From assembly GCA_944390795.1 (NCBI GenBank), contig CALXRI010000017.1, forward strand, positions 1 through 59,157: a stretch of DNA of 59,157 bases, given 5' to 3'. Below the pieces are notes generated by a model. That model was not told the DNA's origin and ran no database searches. It worked only from the letters and a program-made list of their open reading frames with translations. This document shows, one piece after another, positions 15,012 through 23,501 of the stretch. The stretch is from an uncultured Victivallales bacterium. GTDB lineage: Bacteria > Verrucomicrobiota > Lentisphaeria > Victivallales > UBA1829. The first letter of the stretch is position 1. Each line of letters starts with the position of its first letter. The position numbers and the translations under genes are program-made.

Positions 15012-16510
15012 TTTACACCTGTAGCCAAATACATGATTTCTTTTTCGTTGACGTGTTCGTCCTCCAGAATGCCCGCGACCGTTCCCCCGCGCATGACCGC
15101 GACCTTCCGGCAGAGCCCGATCACCTCTTCCAGATCGGACGATATGATGAGGCACGCCATGCCCCGGCGCGCCAGTTCGCCGATGAAGGAATAGATGTCG
15201 CCTCTGGACTTGATGTCGATTCCGCGCGTGGGTTCGTCGAAAATGAAAATTTCCGGCGAATGATCGAGGCTTTTGGCAATCGCCCCTTTCTGCTGGTTGC
15301 CGCCGCTGAGCTCTCCGATCGGCGTCGCTCCGGAGTTCGTCTTGATCCGGAACCTGCGGATATACTCTTCCGCCGCGGCGTTTTCCTTTTTTTTCCGGAT
15401 GAATGAGGCGAGGCAGTATTTCCGCAGGGAGATCAGGGAACAGTTCCAAGCAAGCGGGAAAGTCTGGATGATGCCGGAACTCTGCCTGTCCTCTGTCAGG
15501 TATGCGATGCCGGATGCGACCGCCTGCGCAGGAGAGTGAATCCGGACCTCCCGGCCGTTCACGAGAATCCGTCCGGACACGGTTTTCCGGATGCCGTACA
15601 CTGCCTCGGCCAGTTCGGTCCGGCCTGATCCTCCCAGTCCGGCAAGTCCCAGAATCTCCCCGCGGTGCAGTTTCAAAGACGCGTGATGCACCAGTTTTTC
15701 CAGCGTGACGCCGTCCAGTTCCAGAGCGGGCGGCGCGTCTTCCGCGGGCGGCGCGGGTTTCGGCGGAAAAATCCGGCTGAGTTCGCGGCCCACCATCAGA
15801 CTGGCCATATCCCTGGCTGTGAGTTCCGCAGTCGGCTTTTCACATACGAATTCTCCGTCGCGCAGAACGGCGACCGTGTCGCAGACGGTCTTGACTTCGT
15901 TGAGCTTATGGGATACGTAGATGATGCTGATTCCGTCGCCGCGCATGGCGCGCATGATCCGGAACAGATTCTCCACTTCCGGCGGATTCAGGACCGTGGA
16001 CGGTTCGTCCATAATCAGAAGACGGCAGGCGCGGTTGAGCGCGCGCGCGATTTCGACAATCTGTTTTTCCGCGATGCTCAGCGTGGAGACCTCCGCATCG
16101 GGGGAGATCCGGCTTTCCAGACGTTCCAGCAGTTCCGCCGTGCGTTTCCGCATGGCGGAGTGATTCAGAAAGACGCCTCCGTGTTTCAGCTCATGGCCGA
16201 GGAAGATGTTTTCGCGTACGGTCATCTCATTGGCGAGATTGAATTCCTGCGGGATGGTCACGATTCCCCGGCGCAGCGCGGATTCGATTGTCGTCCGGCG
16301 CAGCGTTTCCCCGGCGAAGAGGATTTCTCCTGCGTCGGGACGCGTCACACCGTTGATGCATTTGATGAGGGTGGATTTTCCCGCCCCGTTTTCCCCAATG
16401 AGACCGGTGACGGAGCCCTTCCGCACGGACAGCGAAACGCTGTTCAGCACCCTGACTCCCGAATAGGATTTGGAGAGTCCTCTGATCTCAAGAAGCATTT
16501 CCGCGCTCAT
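15008..16510 (-). CDS. Sugar ABC transporter ATP-binding protein (RbsA/XylG/MglA type)
   Basis: Duplicated ABC ATPase of 500 residues. The first half has a canonical Walker A (GENGAGKSTLIKCI), an atypical signature region (STLSIAEKQ) and Walker B (LLIMDEPS). The second half has a degenerate Walker A (GLAGLGGSGRTEL), a good signature (ELSGGNQQKGAIAKSL) and Walker B (IFIFDEPTRGID). This asymmetry is typical of the sugar-importer family. I chose ATG 16510 because GGAGGT lies about ten bases upstream; a GTG at 16522 is also in frame but overlaps that site. It is followed by the coupled permease gene. The transported sugar is not evident. Confidence 0.93.
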   Translation of the reverse strand: MSAEMLLEIRGLSKSYSGVRVLNSVSLSVRKGSVTGLIGENGAGKSTLIKCINGVTRPDAGEILFAGETLRRTTIESALRRGIVTIPQEFNLANEMTVRENIFLGHELKHGGVFLNHSAMRKRTAELLERLESRISPDAEVSTLSIAEKQIVEIARALNRACRLLIMDEPSTVLNPPEVENLFRIMRAMRGDGISIIYVSHKLNEVKTVCDTVAVLRDGEFVCEKPTAELTARDMASLMVGRELSRIFPPKPAPPAEDAPPALELDGVTLEKLVHHASLKLHRGEILGLAGLGGSGRTELAEAVYGIRKTVSGRILVNGREVRIHSPAQAVASGIAYLTEDRQSSGIIQTFPLAWNCSLISLRKYCLASFIRKKKENAAAEEYIRRFRIKTNSGATPIGELSGGNQQKGAIAKSLDHSPEIFIFDEPTRGIDIKSRGDIYSFIGELARRGMACLIISSDLEEVIGLCRKVAVMRGGTVAGILEDEHVNEKEIMYLATGVK

Positions 16511-16546
16511 ACGACGTTCCACCTCCGACTTGACTGCAACTGCCGT

Positions 16547-16574
16547 AATTTACACTGGGACAGGCTGAATGCAA
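16547..16574 (-). promoter_or_regulatory. Sugar ABC operon promoter
   Basis: Minus-strand TTGCAT, 16 bases, TAAATT, about 37 bp upstream of the ATPase start. It may also serve the downstream ycfL and lpoB genes. Confidence 0.5.
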
Positions 16575-16596
16575 GCCGTCGTCCGGCGGCATTTCC

Positions 16597-16630
16597 GGAA
16601 AAAGCCCCGTTCCGGACCGGCCCTTTTTCC
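16597..16630. other. Inverted repeat between divergent ABC and rnf promoters
   Basis: GGAAAAAG (16597-16604) pairs with CTTTTTCC (16623-16630), with further GC pairing possible inside. The symmetric T and A runs would let it act as a small bidirectional insulator-like terminator between the two promoters. The rest of the 16511-16827 gap holds only promoter elements and the rnf leader. Confidence 0.35.
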
Positions 16631-16650
16631 CATTCCGGAGAAAAAGAGGC

Positions 16651-16679
16651 TTGCAATTCAGGGAAAGATGTAATATATT
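16651..16679 (+). promoter_or_regulatory. rnf operon promoter
   Basis: TTGCAA, 17 bases, TATATT. It implies a leader of about 140 bases before rnfA. The AT-rich stretch at 16760-16815 could hold a second promoter, but I could not find one with good spacing. Confidence 0.5.
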
Positions 16680-16827
16680 ATGAAATATGTTCAGGATATT
16701 TTACCGGATCCGGGCGCGTGTTCCGTTCATGACGTCGGCTGCGGCGTTCCGGGGGTCCGCATATTGCATGTTTTTATATATGAAAAATGATACCGTATTG
16801 TTTGCAACATAAAAAAGGGAGAAAGTC

Positions 16828-17451
16828 ATGCCTTCCAGTGAATGGCTGTTGATTACAGTCGGCGCCGTTCTGGTGAACAACATCGTTTTATCCAGAATTC
16901 TCGGAATCTGCCCGTTCCTGGGCGTATCCAAAAAAATCAAAACCGCGCTCGGCATGGCCGGCGCCGTGATTTTCGTCATGGGAATCGCGTCCTTCGCCAC
17001 TTCAGTGCTGTATCACCTGATGCTTTCCGCGAAGATCAGCATCCGGATCGGTTCGTTCCAGATTCAGGATCTGGACATTGCGTTCACGAAGATTCTGATC
17101 TTCATCGTCGTGATCGCCGGACTCGTGCAGATCGTCGAGATTCTGCTTCAGAAGTTCAGTCCGGCGCTGTACGGCGCGCTCGGCATTTATCTGCCGCTCA
17201 TCACGACCAACTGCGCCGTGCTCGGTGCGGCGGAGCTCAACGCGGCGAGCGGTCGTTCCATTCTCGCTTCGACGGTGTACGGCATCTGTTCGGGCGTCGG
17301 GTTCGGCCTTGCGCTGATCCTGTTTGCCAGCATCCGGGAGCGTCTGGAGCTTTCGCGGATTCCGAAAATGTTCCAGGGGACGGCAATCGCCCTGATTACG
17401 GCGGGAATTCTCGCGCTGGCGTTCATGGGTTTCTCCGGACTGGTCAAATAA
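16828..17451 (+). CDS. rnfA: Rnf complex subunit RnfA
   Basis: Integral membrane subunit of the ferredoxin:NAD+ oxidoreductase that couples electron transfer to Na+ or H+ export. The protein has 207 residues and six predicted membrane helices. Family motifs include NNIVLSRILGICPFLGVSKK and YLPLITTNCAVLGAA, each carrying one of the two conserved membrane cysteines proposed to hold an iron-sulfur cluster. GGGAG precedes the ATG. It heads six tightly packed genes in the order A-B-C-D-G-E, the order seen in proteobacteria rather than the C-D-G-E-A-B order of clostridia. Confidence 0.95.
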   Translation: MPSSEWLLITVGAVLVNNIVLSRILGICPFLGVSKKIKTALGMAGAVIFVMGIASFATSVLYHLMLSAKISIRIGSFQIQDLDIAFTKILIFIVVIAGLVQIVEILLQKFSPALYGALGIYLPLITTNCAVLGAAELNAASGRSILASTVYGICSGVGFGLALILFASIRERLELSRIPKMFQGTAIALITAGILALAFMGFSGLVK

Positions 17452-17470
17452 CCGCAAAAGGGGATAAGTT

Positions 17471-18313
17471 ATGGAAAGTGTGCTTGTCGCCGTCGGAGTG
17501 GTTGCTCTGGTGGGGTTGATTCTCGGAGTTCTGATCGGGTTTGCGGCAAAGAAATTCGCGGTGGCGTCCGATCCGCGCATCGAGGAGGTCGCGGAGCTTC
17601 TGCCGGGCGCGAACTGCGGCGGATGCGGTTACGCCGGCTGCGGTGATCTGGCCAAGGCCATTGTCACGAGCGGCGCCGATCCGGCGCTCTGCGCGGTCTG
17701 TTCCGCGGAAAATGTTGCGAAAATCTGCGCCGTCATGGGCGTGGAGGCCGGAGCGAAGGAAAGGAAAGTCGCCGTTGTCTACTGTTCCGGCGACCGCAGT
17801 CATGCAAAGATGATTGCGCAGTACAACGGGCTCAACGACTGCCGTGCGGCAGCCTCGCTGCATGGCGGCGGAAAGGGGTGCCGCTTCGGCTGCATCGGGC
17901 TCGGGTCCTGTGCGCGGAGCTGTCCGTTCGGCGCGATCGAGATCCGCAACGGCCTTGCGATCGTGCATCCGGAGACCTGCGTCGGATGCGGCAAATGTGT
18001 GGACATCTGCCCGCGCAAGCTGATCCGTCTGGTCCCCGCCGTTTCCAAAGGACACGTTTACTGCAACTCACTCCTGAAGGGTCCGCAGAAAAAGAAATAC
18101 TGTTCGATCCCCTGCATTGCCTGCCGCAAGTGCGTGAAGGCTGCGCCGGAGGTCTTCAATCCGCAGGGATTCCTGGTCCGCGCGGTCAAGCCGGAGCTGG
18201 TTGACGCCGAACTGGTGAAGAGCGCGGGCTGTCCCACGGGCGCGCTTCAGACGGTGGAAGACCATCTGGCGCTCGGACAGGCCGCCGGGAAGGAAAAGGA
18301 AGGTGCCGCATGA
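17471..18313 (+). CDS. rnfB: Rnf complex subunit RnfB (polyferredoxin)
   Basis: Membrane-anchored iron-sulfur subunit, the likely entry point for electrons from ferredoxin. The 280 residues begin with one membrane helix (about 5-25), then a 4Fe-4S domain (NCGGCGYAGCGDLA with a distal Cys), then ferredoxin-type clusters including CARSCPF and CVGCGKCVDICP, and a final CSIPCIACRKCVKAAPE motif. The spacing matches six-transmembrane-free RnfB rather than the water-soluble NqrF. AGGGGA lies seven bases before the start. It overlaps rnfC by four bases. Confidence 0.95.
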   Translation: MESVLVAVGVVALVGLILGVLIGFAAKKFAVASDPRIEEVAELLPGANCGGCGYAGCGDLAKAIVTSGADPALCAVCSAENVAKICAVMGVEAGAKERKVAVVYCSGDRSHAKMIAQYNGLNDCRAAASLHGGGKGCRFGCIGLGSCARSCPFGAIEIRNGLAIVHPETCVGCGKCVDICPRKLIRLVPAVSKGHVYCNSLLKGPQKKKYCSIPCIACRKCVKAAPEVFNPQGFLVRAVKPELVDAELVKSAGCPTGALQTVEDHLALGQAAGKEKEGAA

Positions 18314-19644
18314 TTTCATCCATTCATCCGAAAAGGTTCACGGGCGGAATTCATCCGCAGAACGAGGGCAAGGAACTCTCCGCGAACGAGCCGCTGCGCG
18401 TTCCGCCGCTGCTGGAAAAATATACGCTTCCGATTCATCAGAACATCGGTGCGCCGCCGAAACTGATCGTCAAAAAAGGCGATGAGGTCAGGAAGGGGCA
18501 GTGCATTGCCGAGGCGGACGGCTTTATTTCCGTGCCGCTTCACGCGCCGACCAGCGGAAAAATCGGGGATGCCGTTGAAATCCCCGGCGCAAACGGCGCG
18601 GCGGTTCCCGCCATCGAGATTCTCTCCGACGGCGCAGACGAGTGGGGCGTGTGCCTCGAACCGTATCCGGACTGGAAAAACACCGACCGGGACAAACTGA
18701 AAAAACGGATTCAGGAAGCGGGCATCGTCGGTATGGGCGGCGCGGCCTTCCCGACGCATGCGAAACTCTCTCCCCCGCCTGAAAAAATCGTCGACACGCT
18801 GATTGTCAACGCCGCCGAATGCGAACCGTATCTGACCGCGGACGACCGTCTGCTCCGGGATTCCGCGGAAAAGGTGCTCACGGGCGCGGCAATCGCGGCC
18901 AAGATCCTGAAGATTTCGCGTATTCTGGTCGGGATTGAAAACAACAAGCCCGAAGCGATCGAAGCGCTTTCCGCCGTATCGGAAAAATTCTCCGCGGAGA
19001 TTGTCCCGCTGCACGTGCGCTATCCGCAGGGCGGCGAAAAACAGCTGATTTACGCGCTGACCGGACGCAAGGTGGTTGCGGGAGGGCTTCCGATGGACGT
19101 CGGATGCGTGGTGCAGAACGTCGGCACGCTCGCGGCGATCTGCGAGGCCGTGACCGAAGGGCACCCCCTGATCGAGCGTCTTGTCACCGTGACGGGTACG
19201 CCGCTGGTGCGTCCGGGGAACTTTGTTCTGCGGCTCGGCACGCCGGTCGGAAAGGCGCTGGAATTTGCCGGCGGAATCAAAGGCCCGGTGGGAAAACTGA
19301 TTCTCGGCGGACCGATGATGGGATTCGCGCAGTCCTCGCTGGAGGTGGCGGTCTCGAAGAACACTTCGGGCATTCTGCTGCTGGCTCCGGAGGAGGTCAG
19401 GCAGTTCGAGGCGGGGCCCTGTCTGAGCTGCGGACGCTGTGTCGACGCCTGTCCGATGCGCCTCCTTGTGAGCACGCTGAGCAAGGTCTGCGAGAACGAA
19501 CGCTACGATCTTGCCGAGGAAAATTATGTCATGAGCTGCCTGGAATGCGGGATCTGCACCTACGTGTGTCCCGCAGGACGCCCGAACGTCCAGCATTTCC
19601 GGCGGGCCAAAGCGGAAATCAACGCGCGCAGGCGCAAAAAATAA
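18310..19644 (+). CDS. rnfC: Rnf complex subunit RnfC
   Basis: Peripheral subunit of 444 residues holding the NADH/FMN site and two 4Fe-4S clusters. Seen in order: N-terminal barrel-sandwich segment (PLLEKYTLPIHQNIG), the Complex I 51-kDa-like fold with GIVGMGGAAFPTHAK and NAAECEPYLTADDRLL, and two cluster motifs, CLSCGRCVDACP and CLECGICTYVCP. Length is close to clostridial RnfC, without the long Ala/Lys tail of enterobacterial forms. It is coupled to rnfB by an ATGA overlap and followed one base later by rnfD. Confidence 0.95.
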   Translation: MISSIHPKRFTGGIHPQNEGKELSANEPLRVPPLLEKYTLPIHQNIGAPPKLIVKKGDEVRKGQCIAEADGFISVPLHAPTSGKIGDAVEIPGANGAAVPAIEILSDGADEWGVCLEPYPDWKNTDRDKLKKRIQEAGIVGMGGAAFPTHAKLSPPPEKIVDTLIVNAAECEPYLTADDRLLRDSAEKVLTGAAIAAKILKISRILVGIENNKPEAIEALSAVSEKFSAEIVPLHVRYPQGGEKQLIYALTGRKVVAGGLPMDVGCVVQNVGTLAAICEAVTEGHPLIERLVTVTGTPLVRPGNFVLRLGTPVGKALEFAGGIKGPVGKLILGGPMMGFAQSSLEVAVSKNTSGILLLAPEEVRQFEAGPCLSCGRCVDACPMRLLVSTLSKVCENERYDLAEENYVMSCLECGICTYVCPAGRPNVQHFRRAKAEINARRRKK

Positions 19645-19645
19645 G

Positions 19646-20746
19646 ATGGTGTTGAGAATGAGTGAAAATGAAATGAAACGTGAGGAAGGCAAGGTGCGGC
19701 TTCCCCCGGAAGGCACCCTGATTCTGAGTTCCTCCCCGCATATCCGCACGGAGGATTCCACGCGCAAGGTCATGCTGCTGGTGATTCTGACGCTGATCCC
19801 GGCCGTTCTGGCGTCCGTGTGGTTTTTCGGACTGCACGCGCTCCGCGTGGTGATTTACTGCATGGCGTTCTGTGCGCTCTTCGAGTATCTCTGGTGCGTG
19901 CTGGCGAAGACGAAGTCGACGCTCTCCAATCTCAGCGCGCTGGTGACGGGGCTGATTCTCGCTCTGAATGTGAGTCCGCTGACGCCGTGGTGGCTCTGCC
20001 TGGCGGGCGCGTTCATCGCGATCGTGGTGGCCAAGCAGGTGTTCGGCGGCCTGGGGCAGAATCCGTTCAATCCGGCGGCGGTCGCCCGCGTCGCGATGCT
20101 GGTCGGCGCGACGGGACCGATGACGACCTGGATGGATCCCGCGCCGGGCGCGGTGTTCGGTCTGGCGGACAAGGTGGACGCGGTTGCGTCCGCGACGCCG
20201 CTTGCCGCCGCAAAGGCGGTTGCGGGGAATGCCGCTGAGATCGCCTACTACAACTCCTGGGATTTTCTCTGGAACGCCTTTCTCGGCAATGTCGGGGGAA
20301 GTCTCGGCGAAACTTCCGCGCTGGCGATTCTGATCGGCGGTATCGCGCTGATTGCACTCCGCGTCATTCACTGCTACATTCCGCTGGCGATTTTTGTCAC
20401 GATCACGGTGTTTGTCTGGATCGTGAACCTTGCGAGCCCCGGGCTGACACCCGGACCGCTGTTCCATCTCCTGACCGGCGGCGTGATGATCGGCGCATTC
20501 TTCATGGCGACCGACATGGTGACTTCGCCGGTAACCCATCTCGGCGGAGTTGTCTTCGGCATCGGAATCGGCGTCATCGTCTGCGTGATCCGCATCTGGG
20601 GCTCGTTCCCGGAGGGGATGAGTTTCGCCATCCTGATTATGAACGCGCTGGTGCCTCTGATTGACAAGATGTGCTACAAGCGTCCGTTCGGCTGGCATCC
20701 GTCCTCGATCAACATTCTTCAGCCGCGCAGAGGAGAGATCAAATGA
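19646..20746 (+). CDS. rnfD: Rnf complex subunit RnfD
   Basis: Integral membrane subunit of 366 residues with covalently bound FMN. The flavinylation motif is SATPLA with Thr184 as the expected attachment site. About eight to ten hydrophobic helices are present, with the family motif GGLGQNPFNPAAVARV. The N-terminal 30 residues are polar and charged. The start is uncertain: ATG 19646 gives the longest form, while ATG 19658 has a slightly better upstream site (TTGAGA). It overlaps rnfG by four bases. Confidence 0.93.
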   Translation: MVLRMSENEMKREEGKVRLPPEGTLILSSSPHIRTEDSTRKVMLLVILTLIPAVLASVWFFGLHALRVVIYCMAFCALFEYLWCVLAKTKSTLSNLSALVTGLILALNVSPLTPWWLCLAGAFIAIVVAKQVFGGLGQNPFNPAAVARVAMLVGATGPMTTWMDPAPGAVFGLADKVDAVASATPLAAAKAVAGNAAEIAYYNSWDFLWNAFLGNVGGSLGETSALAILIGGIALIALRVIHCYIPLAIFVTITVFVWIVNLASPGLTPGPLFHLLTGGVMIGAFFMATDMVTSPVTHLGGVVFGIGIGVIVCVIRIWGSFPEGMSFAILIMNALVPLIDKMCYKRPFGWHPSSINILQPRRGEIK

Positions 20747-21429
20747 ATCAGAAATCGGTGAATATGGTTTATCTGGGCGTGTTTCTCTGTCTGGTGTGCG
20801 CGGTCGCCGCCGGCGTGATGGGAAGCGTCGCCGTCATGACGAAGGAGCCGATCGCCAAGGCGAAGGTGCAGAAGATCTCCGACGGACTCCGCGCCGTTCT
20901 TCCGCCGTTCAACAACAATCCGATGGAGGATGTCCGGACATACCGGGAGGATGACGGTTCCGAAGCGGAATTCTACCGTGCGTTTCAGGACGGGAAACTG
21001 GTCGGCGTGGTCGCGAAGGTCGCAACCGCGATCGGGTACGGCGGACGCATGGACGGGCTTGTCTCCTTTACGCCGGACGGAAAAATCCGCACCGTGATCG
21101 TGACAGGGCACAACGAGACGCCGGGACTCGGCACCAATCTGACCGACCGGAAAAATGAAAAGCGTCTCTCCGATCTCTTCTCCGGGAAAAAACCGAAGGA
21201 GGGACTGCCCGCGAATCCGTATCTGGATCAGTTCGCCTCGCACAGCGCGGGCGACGCCTGGTCGACTCCGTGGAAAATCAAGAAGGACGGCGGCAACGCC
21301 GATTACATCAGCGGAGCGACTCTGAGCTCCCGCGCGGTGACCGACCTGGCATGGCGCGCCGCGTCCGCATTCAGGAAACACGCCGCGGAGCTTCTTGCGC
21401 CCGCGTCCGGAAAGGAGAGTGGGAAATGA
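20743..21429 (+). CDS. rnfG: Rnf complex subunit RnfG
   Basis: Membrane-anchored flavoprotein of 228 residues: one N-terminal helix (about 9-32), then an extracytoplasmic FMN-binding domain with the attachment motif SGATLSS (Thr193) and the conserved GHNETPGLG loop. GAGGAGAG precedes the ATG, which shares four bases with the rnfD stop codon. The frame is open upstream into rnfD, which I rejected as overlap. Confidence 0.95.
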   Translation: MNQKSVNMVYLGVFLCLVCAVAAGVMGSVAVMTKEPIAKAKVQKISDGLRAVLPPFNNNPMEDVRTYREDDGSEAEFYRAFQDGKLVGVVAKVATAIGYGGRMDGLVSFTPDGKIRTVIVTGHNETPGLGTNLTDRKNEKRLSDLFSGKKPKEGLPANPYLDQFASHSAGDAWSTPWKIKKDGGNADYISGATLSSRAVTDLAWRAASAFRKHAAELLAPASGKESGK

Positions 21430-22103
21430 AGCTTTCGGAGGAATTTTTCAAGGGAATCTGGCGTGAAAATCCGGTTCTTGTGCTGATTCTGGGCATGTGT
21501 CCGTCGCTTGCGACCTCCTCGAACGCAACCAACGGCATGGGCATGGGACTGGCGACGACCTTTGTGCTGCTTTGCAGCAATGTGGTGATCTCCGCCGTCC
21601 GGAATCTGGTGCCGACCAAAATCCGCATTCCCTGCTATATCGTCGTGATCGCGACCTTCGTGACGGTCGTGGATCTTCTGATGCAGGCCTACACGCAGAC
21701 GCTTTACAATGCACTGGGAATCTTCATTCCGCTGATCGTCGTGAACTGCATCGTGCTCGGACGCGCCGAGGCGTTCGCCTCGAAGAACTCGATGCTCTAT
21801 TCCGCGATGGACGGTCTCGGCATGGGAATCGGCTTCACGCTTGCCTTGACCTTCATCGGTCTGATCCGGGAGTTCCTCGCGGCGGGCACGCTGTTTGATG
21901 TGAAGATCATCTCCGCATGGCCGGGTTTCTCCGTGATGGGGCAGGCGCCGGGCGGGTTCATCGTCATGGGCTTTATCCTTGCCGGGATGAACTTCTACAA
22001 CATGCGCCGTGCGGCGAAGGCGGGAAAAACCTACGACCTTCCGCAGGAACTGGACTGCCGCCACTGCAACATCTGCCGTCTCGGGGAAGAGAACAAGGAC
22101 TGA
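21426..22103 (+). CDS. rnfE: Rnf complex subunit RnfE with Cys-rich C-terminal tail
   Basis: Integral membrane partner of RnfA, 225 residues and six predicted helices. Motifs NPVLVLILGMCPSLATSS and FIPLIVVNCIVLGRAEAFAS include the conserved membrane cysteines. The last 18 residues carry CRHCNIC (Cys-x2-Cys-x2-Cys), an addition I do not associate with the standard RnfE, possibly a metal or extra cluster site facing the cytoplasm. The start overlaps the rnfG stop by four bases. It ends the operon; the following GC-rich palindrome near 22130 lacks a proper loop and T-run. Confidence 0.93.
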   Translation: MKLSEEFFKGIWRENPVLVLILGMCPSLATSSNATNGMGMGLATTFVLLCSNVVISAVRNLVPTKIRIPCYIVVIATFVTVVDLLMQAYTQTLYNALGIFIPLIVVNCIVLGRAEAFASKNSMLYSAMDGLGMGIGFTLALTFIGLIREFLAAGTLFDVKIISAWPGFSVMGQAPGGFIVMGFILAGMNFYNMRRAAKAGKTYDLPQELDCRHCNICRLGEENKD

Positions 22104-22155
22104 CAAGGCATCTCTCCGCGGCGGCCCCCCCGGGGGATTTCTTCCGCTCAGTTCA

Positions 22156-23364
22156 TCAGATATAGTCGGAAATATAGGCTTTCTTTTTCGGAATGAGAGT
22201 TTCGAGCAGATGCAGCGTATCCGGATCAGTTGTCAATCTTCCCATTTTCTCCAGGTAGGAGGGCGACTTGTAACTGAGGAGAAGCGCAGTCAGTGTGCCG
22301 ATGTCCAGTTCTACGCGGCGGGATGATTCCTTCTCGGCGGGATGAACCGATCCATCGGCAGCAATCCGGATTGGAAAAGCCCGGTCGTTCCATTCCAGGA
22401 AAGGGTCATGCACATGCAGGTCGAGCGACTCTTCCCCGTGGCTGCTCATAAAACGGTACTGTTCCAGAAAGGAAACCACATCGACAATCCGTCCCATGAT
22501 ATAGGGGCGGATGGTTTCCCTGATATCGCTGTCCTCAAGCCAGAATGCAATGGATTCATTGGAATAGTTGCTGCCTGTCACTTCGTCAACCATGGATTCA
22601 TGGGCGGCGATATATTTCCAGAGGCCTTTCCACGCATTGATGTCAAGATAGATCATTTCCTTGATGTGCATCACATTGTCTTTCAGCAGATATACCATAT
22701 AGCCCGTTGGACTGCCGGAGTCATCGTAATAAATTGCAACGGTCGTGTCGTCCACATCCCAGCGCCAGTATTCACCCCAGGCAAGTTCATTGCGCACAAG
22801 ACAGCCGTGCGTTTGTGCGGCGAAAATGTTATGCAGCCGCATCAGATCGGAATGAGTCGGTTCCACTCTGCGCACACAGCCGCCGACGCGGATTTTACGG
22901 GGCAGCTGACGGTCTTTGATGCGGAAAGACATTTTGTCTGAAATGATTTCCCATCCGCGATGGCGGTACAGCGGAATGGAAAAGGGAAACAGAATCGCCA
23001 GACATTCCCCCTGCCTCCGCATTTCCTCCAGACTGTGACGCATCAATCCGGACATCAGCCCAAGTCCGGTGTATTCGGGATAAGTCGCCACGCTGGTGAT
23101 GAAACCAATTCTGCAGATGCGGTTGAAAATATTCATTTTCAATGGATATACGGCGAACTGTGAAGCGAGGCGTCCTCCGTCAAACCAGCCGACCACCCGC
23201 GCCTTTTCCAGCACCGGAAGCTTTGACTGGCGTATGTCTTCATTTTCCCATCCATAGTCCAGAAGCTGCTTCTCCGTTACCTGAAAAGCATAACGCAAAA
23301 GATCATTGTATTGTTCCAGATCATTTTCCGGCGTCAATTTTCTGAGCCGCATTTTTTCTGACAT
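22156..23364 (-). CDS. Eis-like GNAT acetyltransferase
   Basis: Acetyl-CoA-dependent N-acetyltransferase of the Eis family, 402 residues. The N-terminal GNAT domain (about 1-150) opens with MRLRKLTPENDLEQYNDLLR and holds the acetyl-CoA region TSVATYPEYTGLGLMSGLM. A second degenerate GNAT domain and a C-terminal SCP2-like domain follow, ending in the family-typical free C-terminal residues. Eis proteins acetylate aminoglycosides or protein lysines; the substrate here is unknown. ATG 23364 is preceded by GGAGG; an in-frame start at 23391 is less likely. It has its own promoter. Confidence 0.82.
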   Translation of the reverse strand: MSEKMRLRKLTPENDLEQYNDLLRYAFQVTEKQLLDYGWENEDIRQSKLPVLEKARVVGWFDGGRLASQFAVYPLKMNIFNRICRIGFITSVATYPEYTGLGLMSGLMRHSLEEMRRQGECLAILFPFSIPLYRHRGWEIISDKMSFRIKDRQLPRKIRVGGCVRRVEPTHSDLMRLHNIFAAQTHGCLVRNELAWGEYWRWDVDDTTVAIYYDDSGSPTGYMVYLLKDNVMHIKEMIYLDINAWKGLWKYIAAHESMVDEVTGSNYSNESIAFWLEDSDIRETIRPYIMGRIVDVVSFLEQYRFMSSHGEESLDLHVHDPFLEWNDRAFPIRIAADGSVHPAEKESSRRVELDIGTLTALLLSYKSPSYLEKMGRLTTDPDTLHLLETLIPKKKAYISDYI

Positions 23365-23405
23365 GCTCCACCTCCCTCCTTTTTCAGGCAATATCCGGAA
23401 GGCTT

Positions 23406-23434
23406 ACTATATCACAGTGGGGCAGGGAAGTCAA
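23406..23434 (-). promoter_or_regulatory. Promoter of the Eis-like gene
   Basis: Minus-strand TTGACT, 17 bases, TATAGT, starting directly after the terminator of the upstream deacetylase gene. Confidence 0.6.
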
Positions 23435-23438
23435 GATA

Positions 23439-23485
23439 CGGAAAAACTCCGGAGAGAGGGAAGCACTCTTTCCGGAGTTTTTCCG
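23439..23485 (-). terminator. Strong terminator after the second deacetylase
   Basis: Perfect 15-bp stem, 23439-23453 with 23471-23485, with A/T runs at the stem base (AAAAACTCCGGA/TCCGGAGTTTTT) and a 17-base loop that can pair further (AGAG/CTCT). It lies 16 bp after the deacetylase stop codon. Confidence 0.85.
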
Positions 23486-23501
23486 CGTGAACGGGAAAAA
23501 C

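Noticed and set aside
22120-22140. GC palindrome after rnfE as a terminator
   Set aside because: The C and G runs leave almost no loop and there is no adjacent T-run; the evidence is too weak to call.
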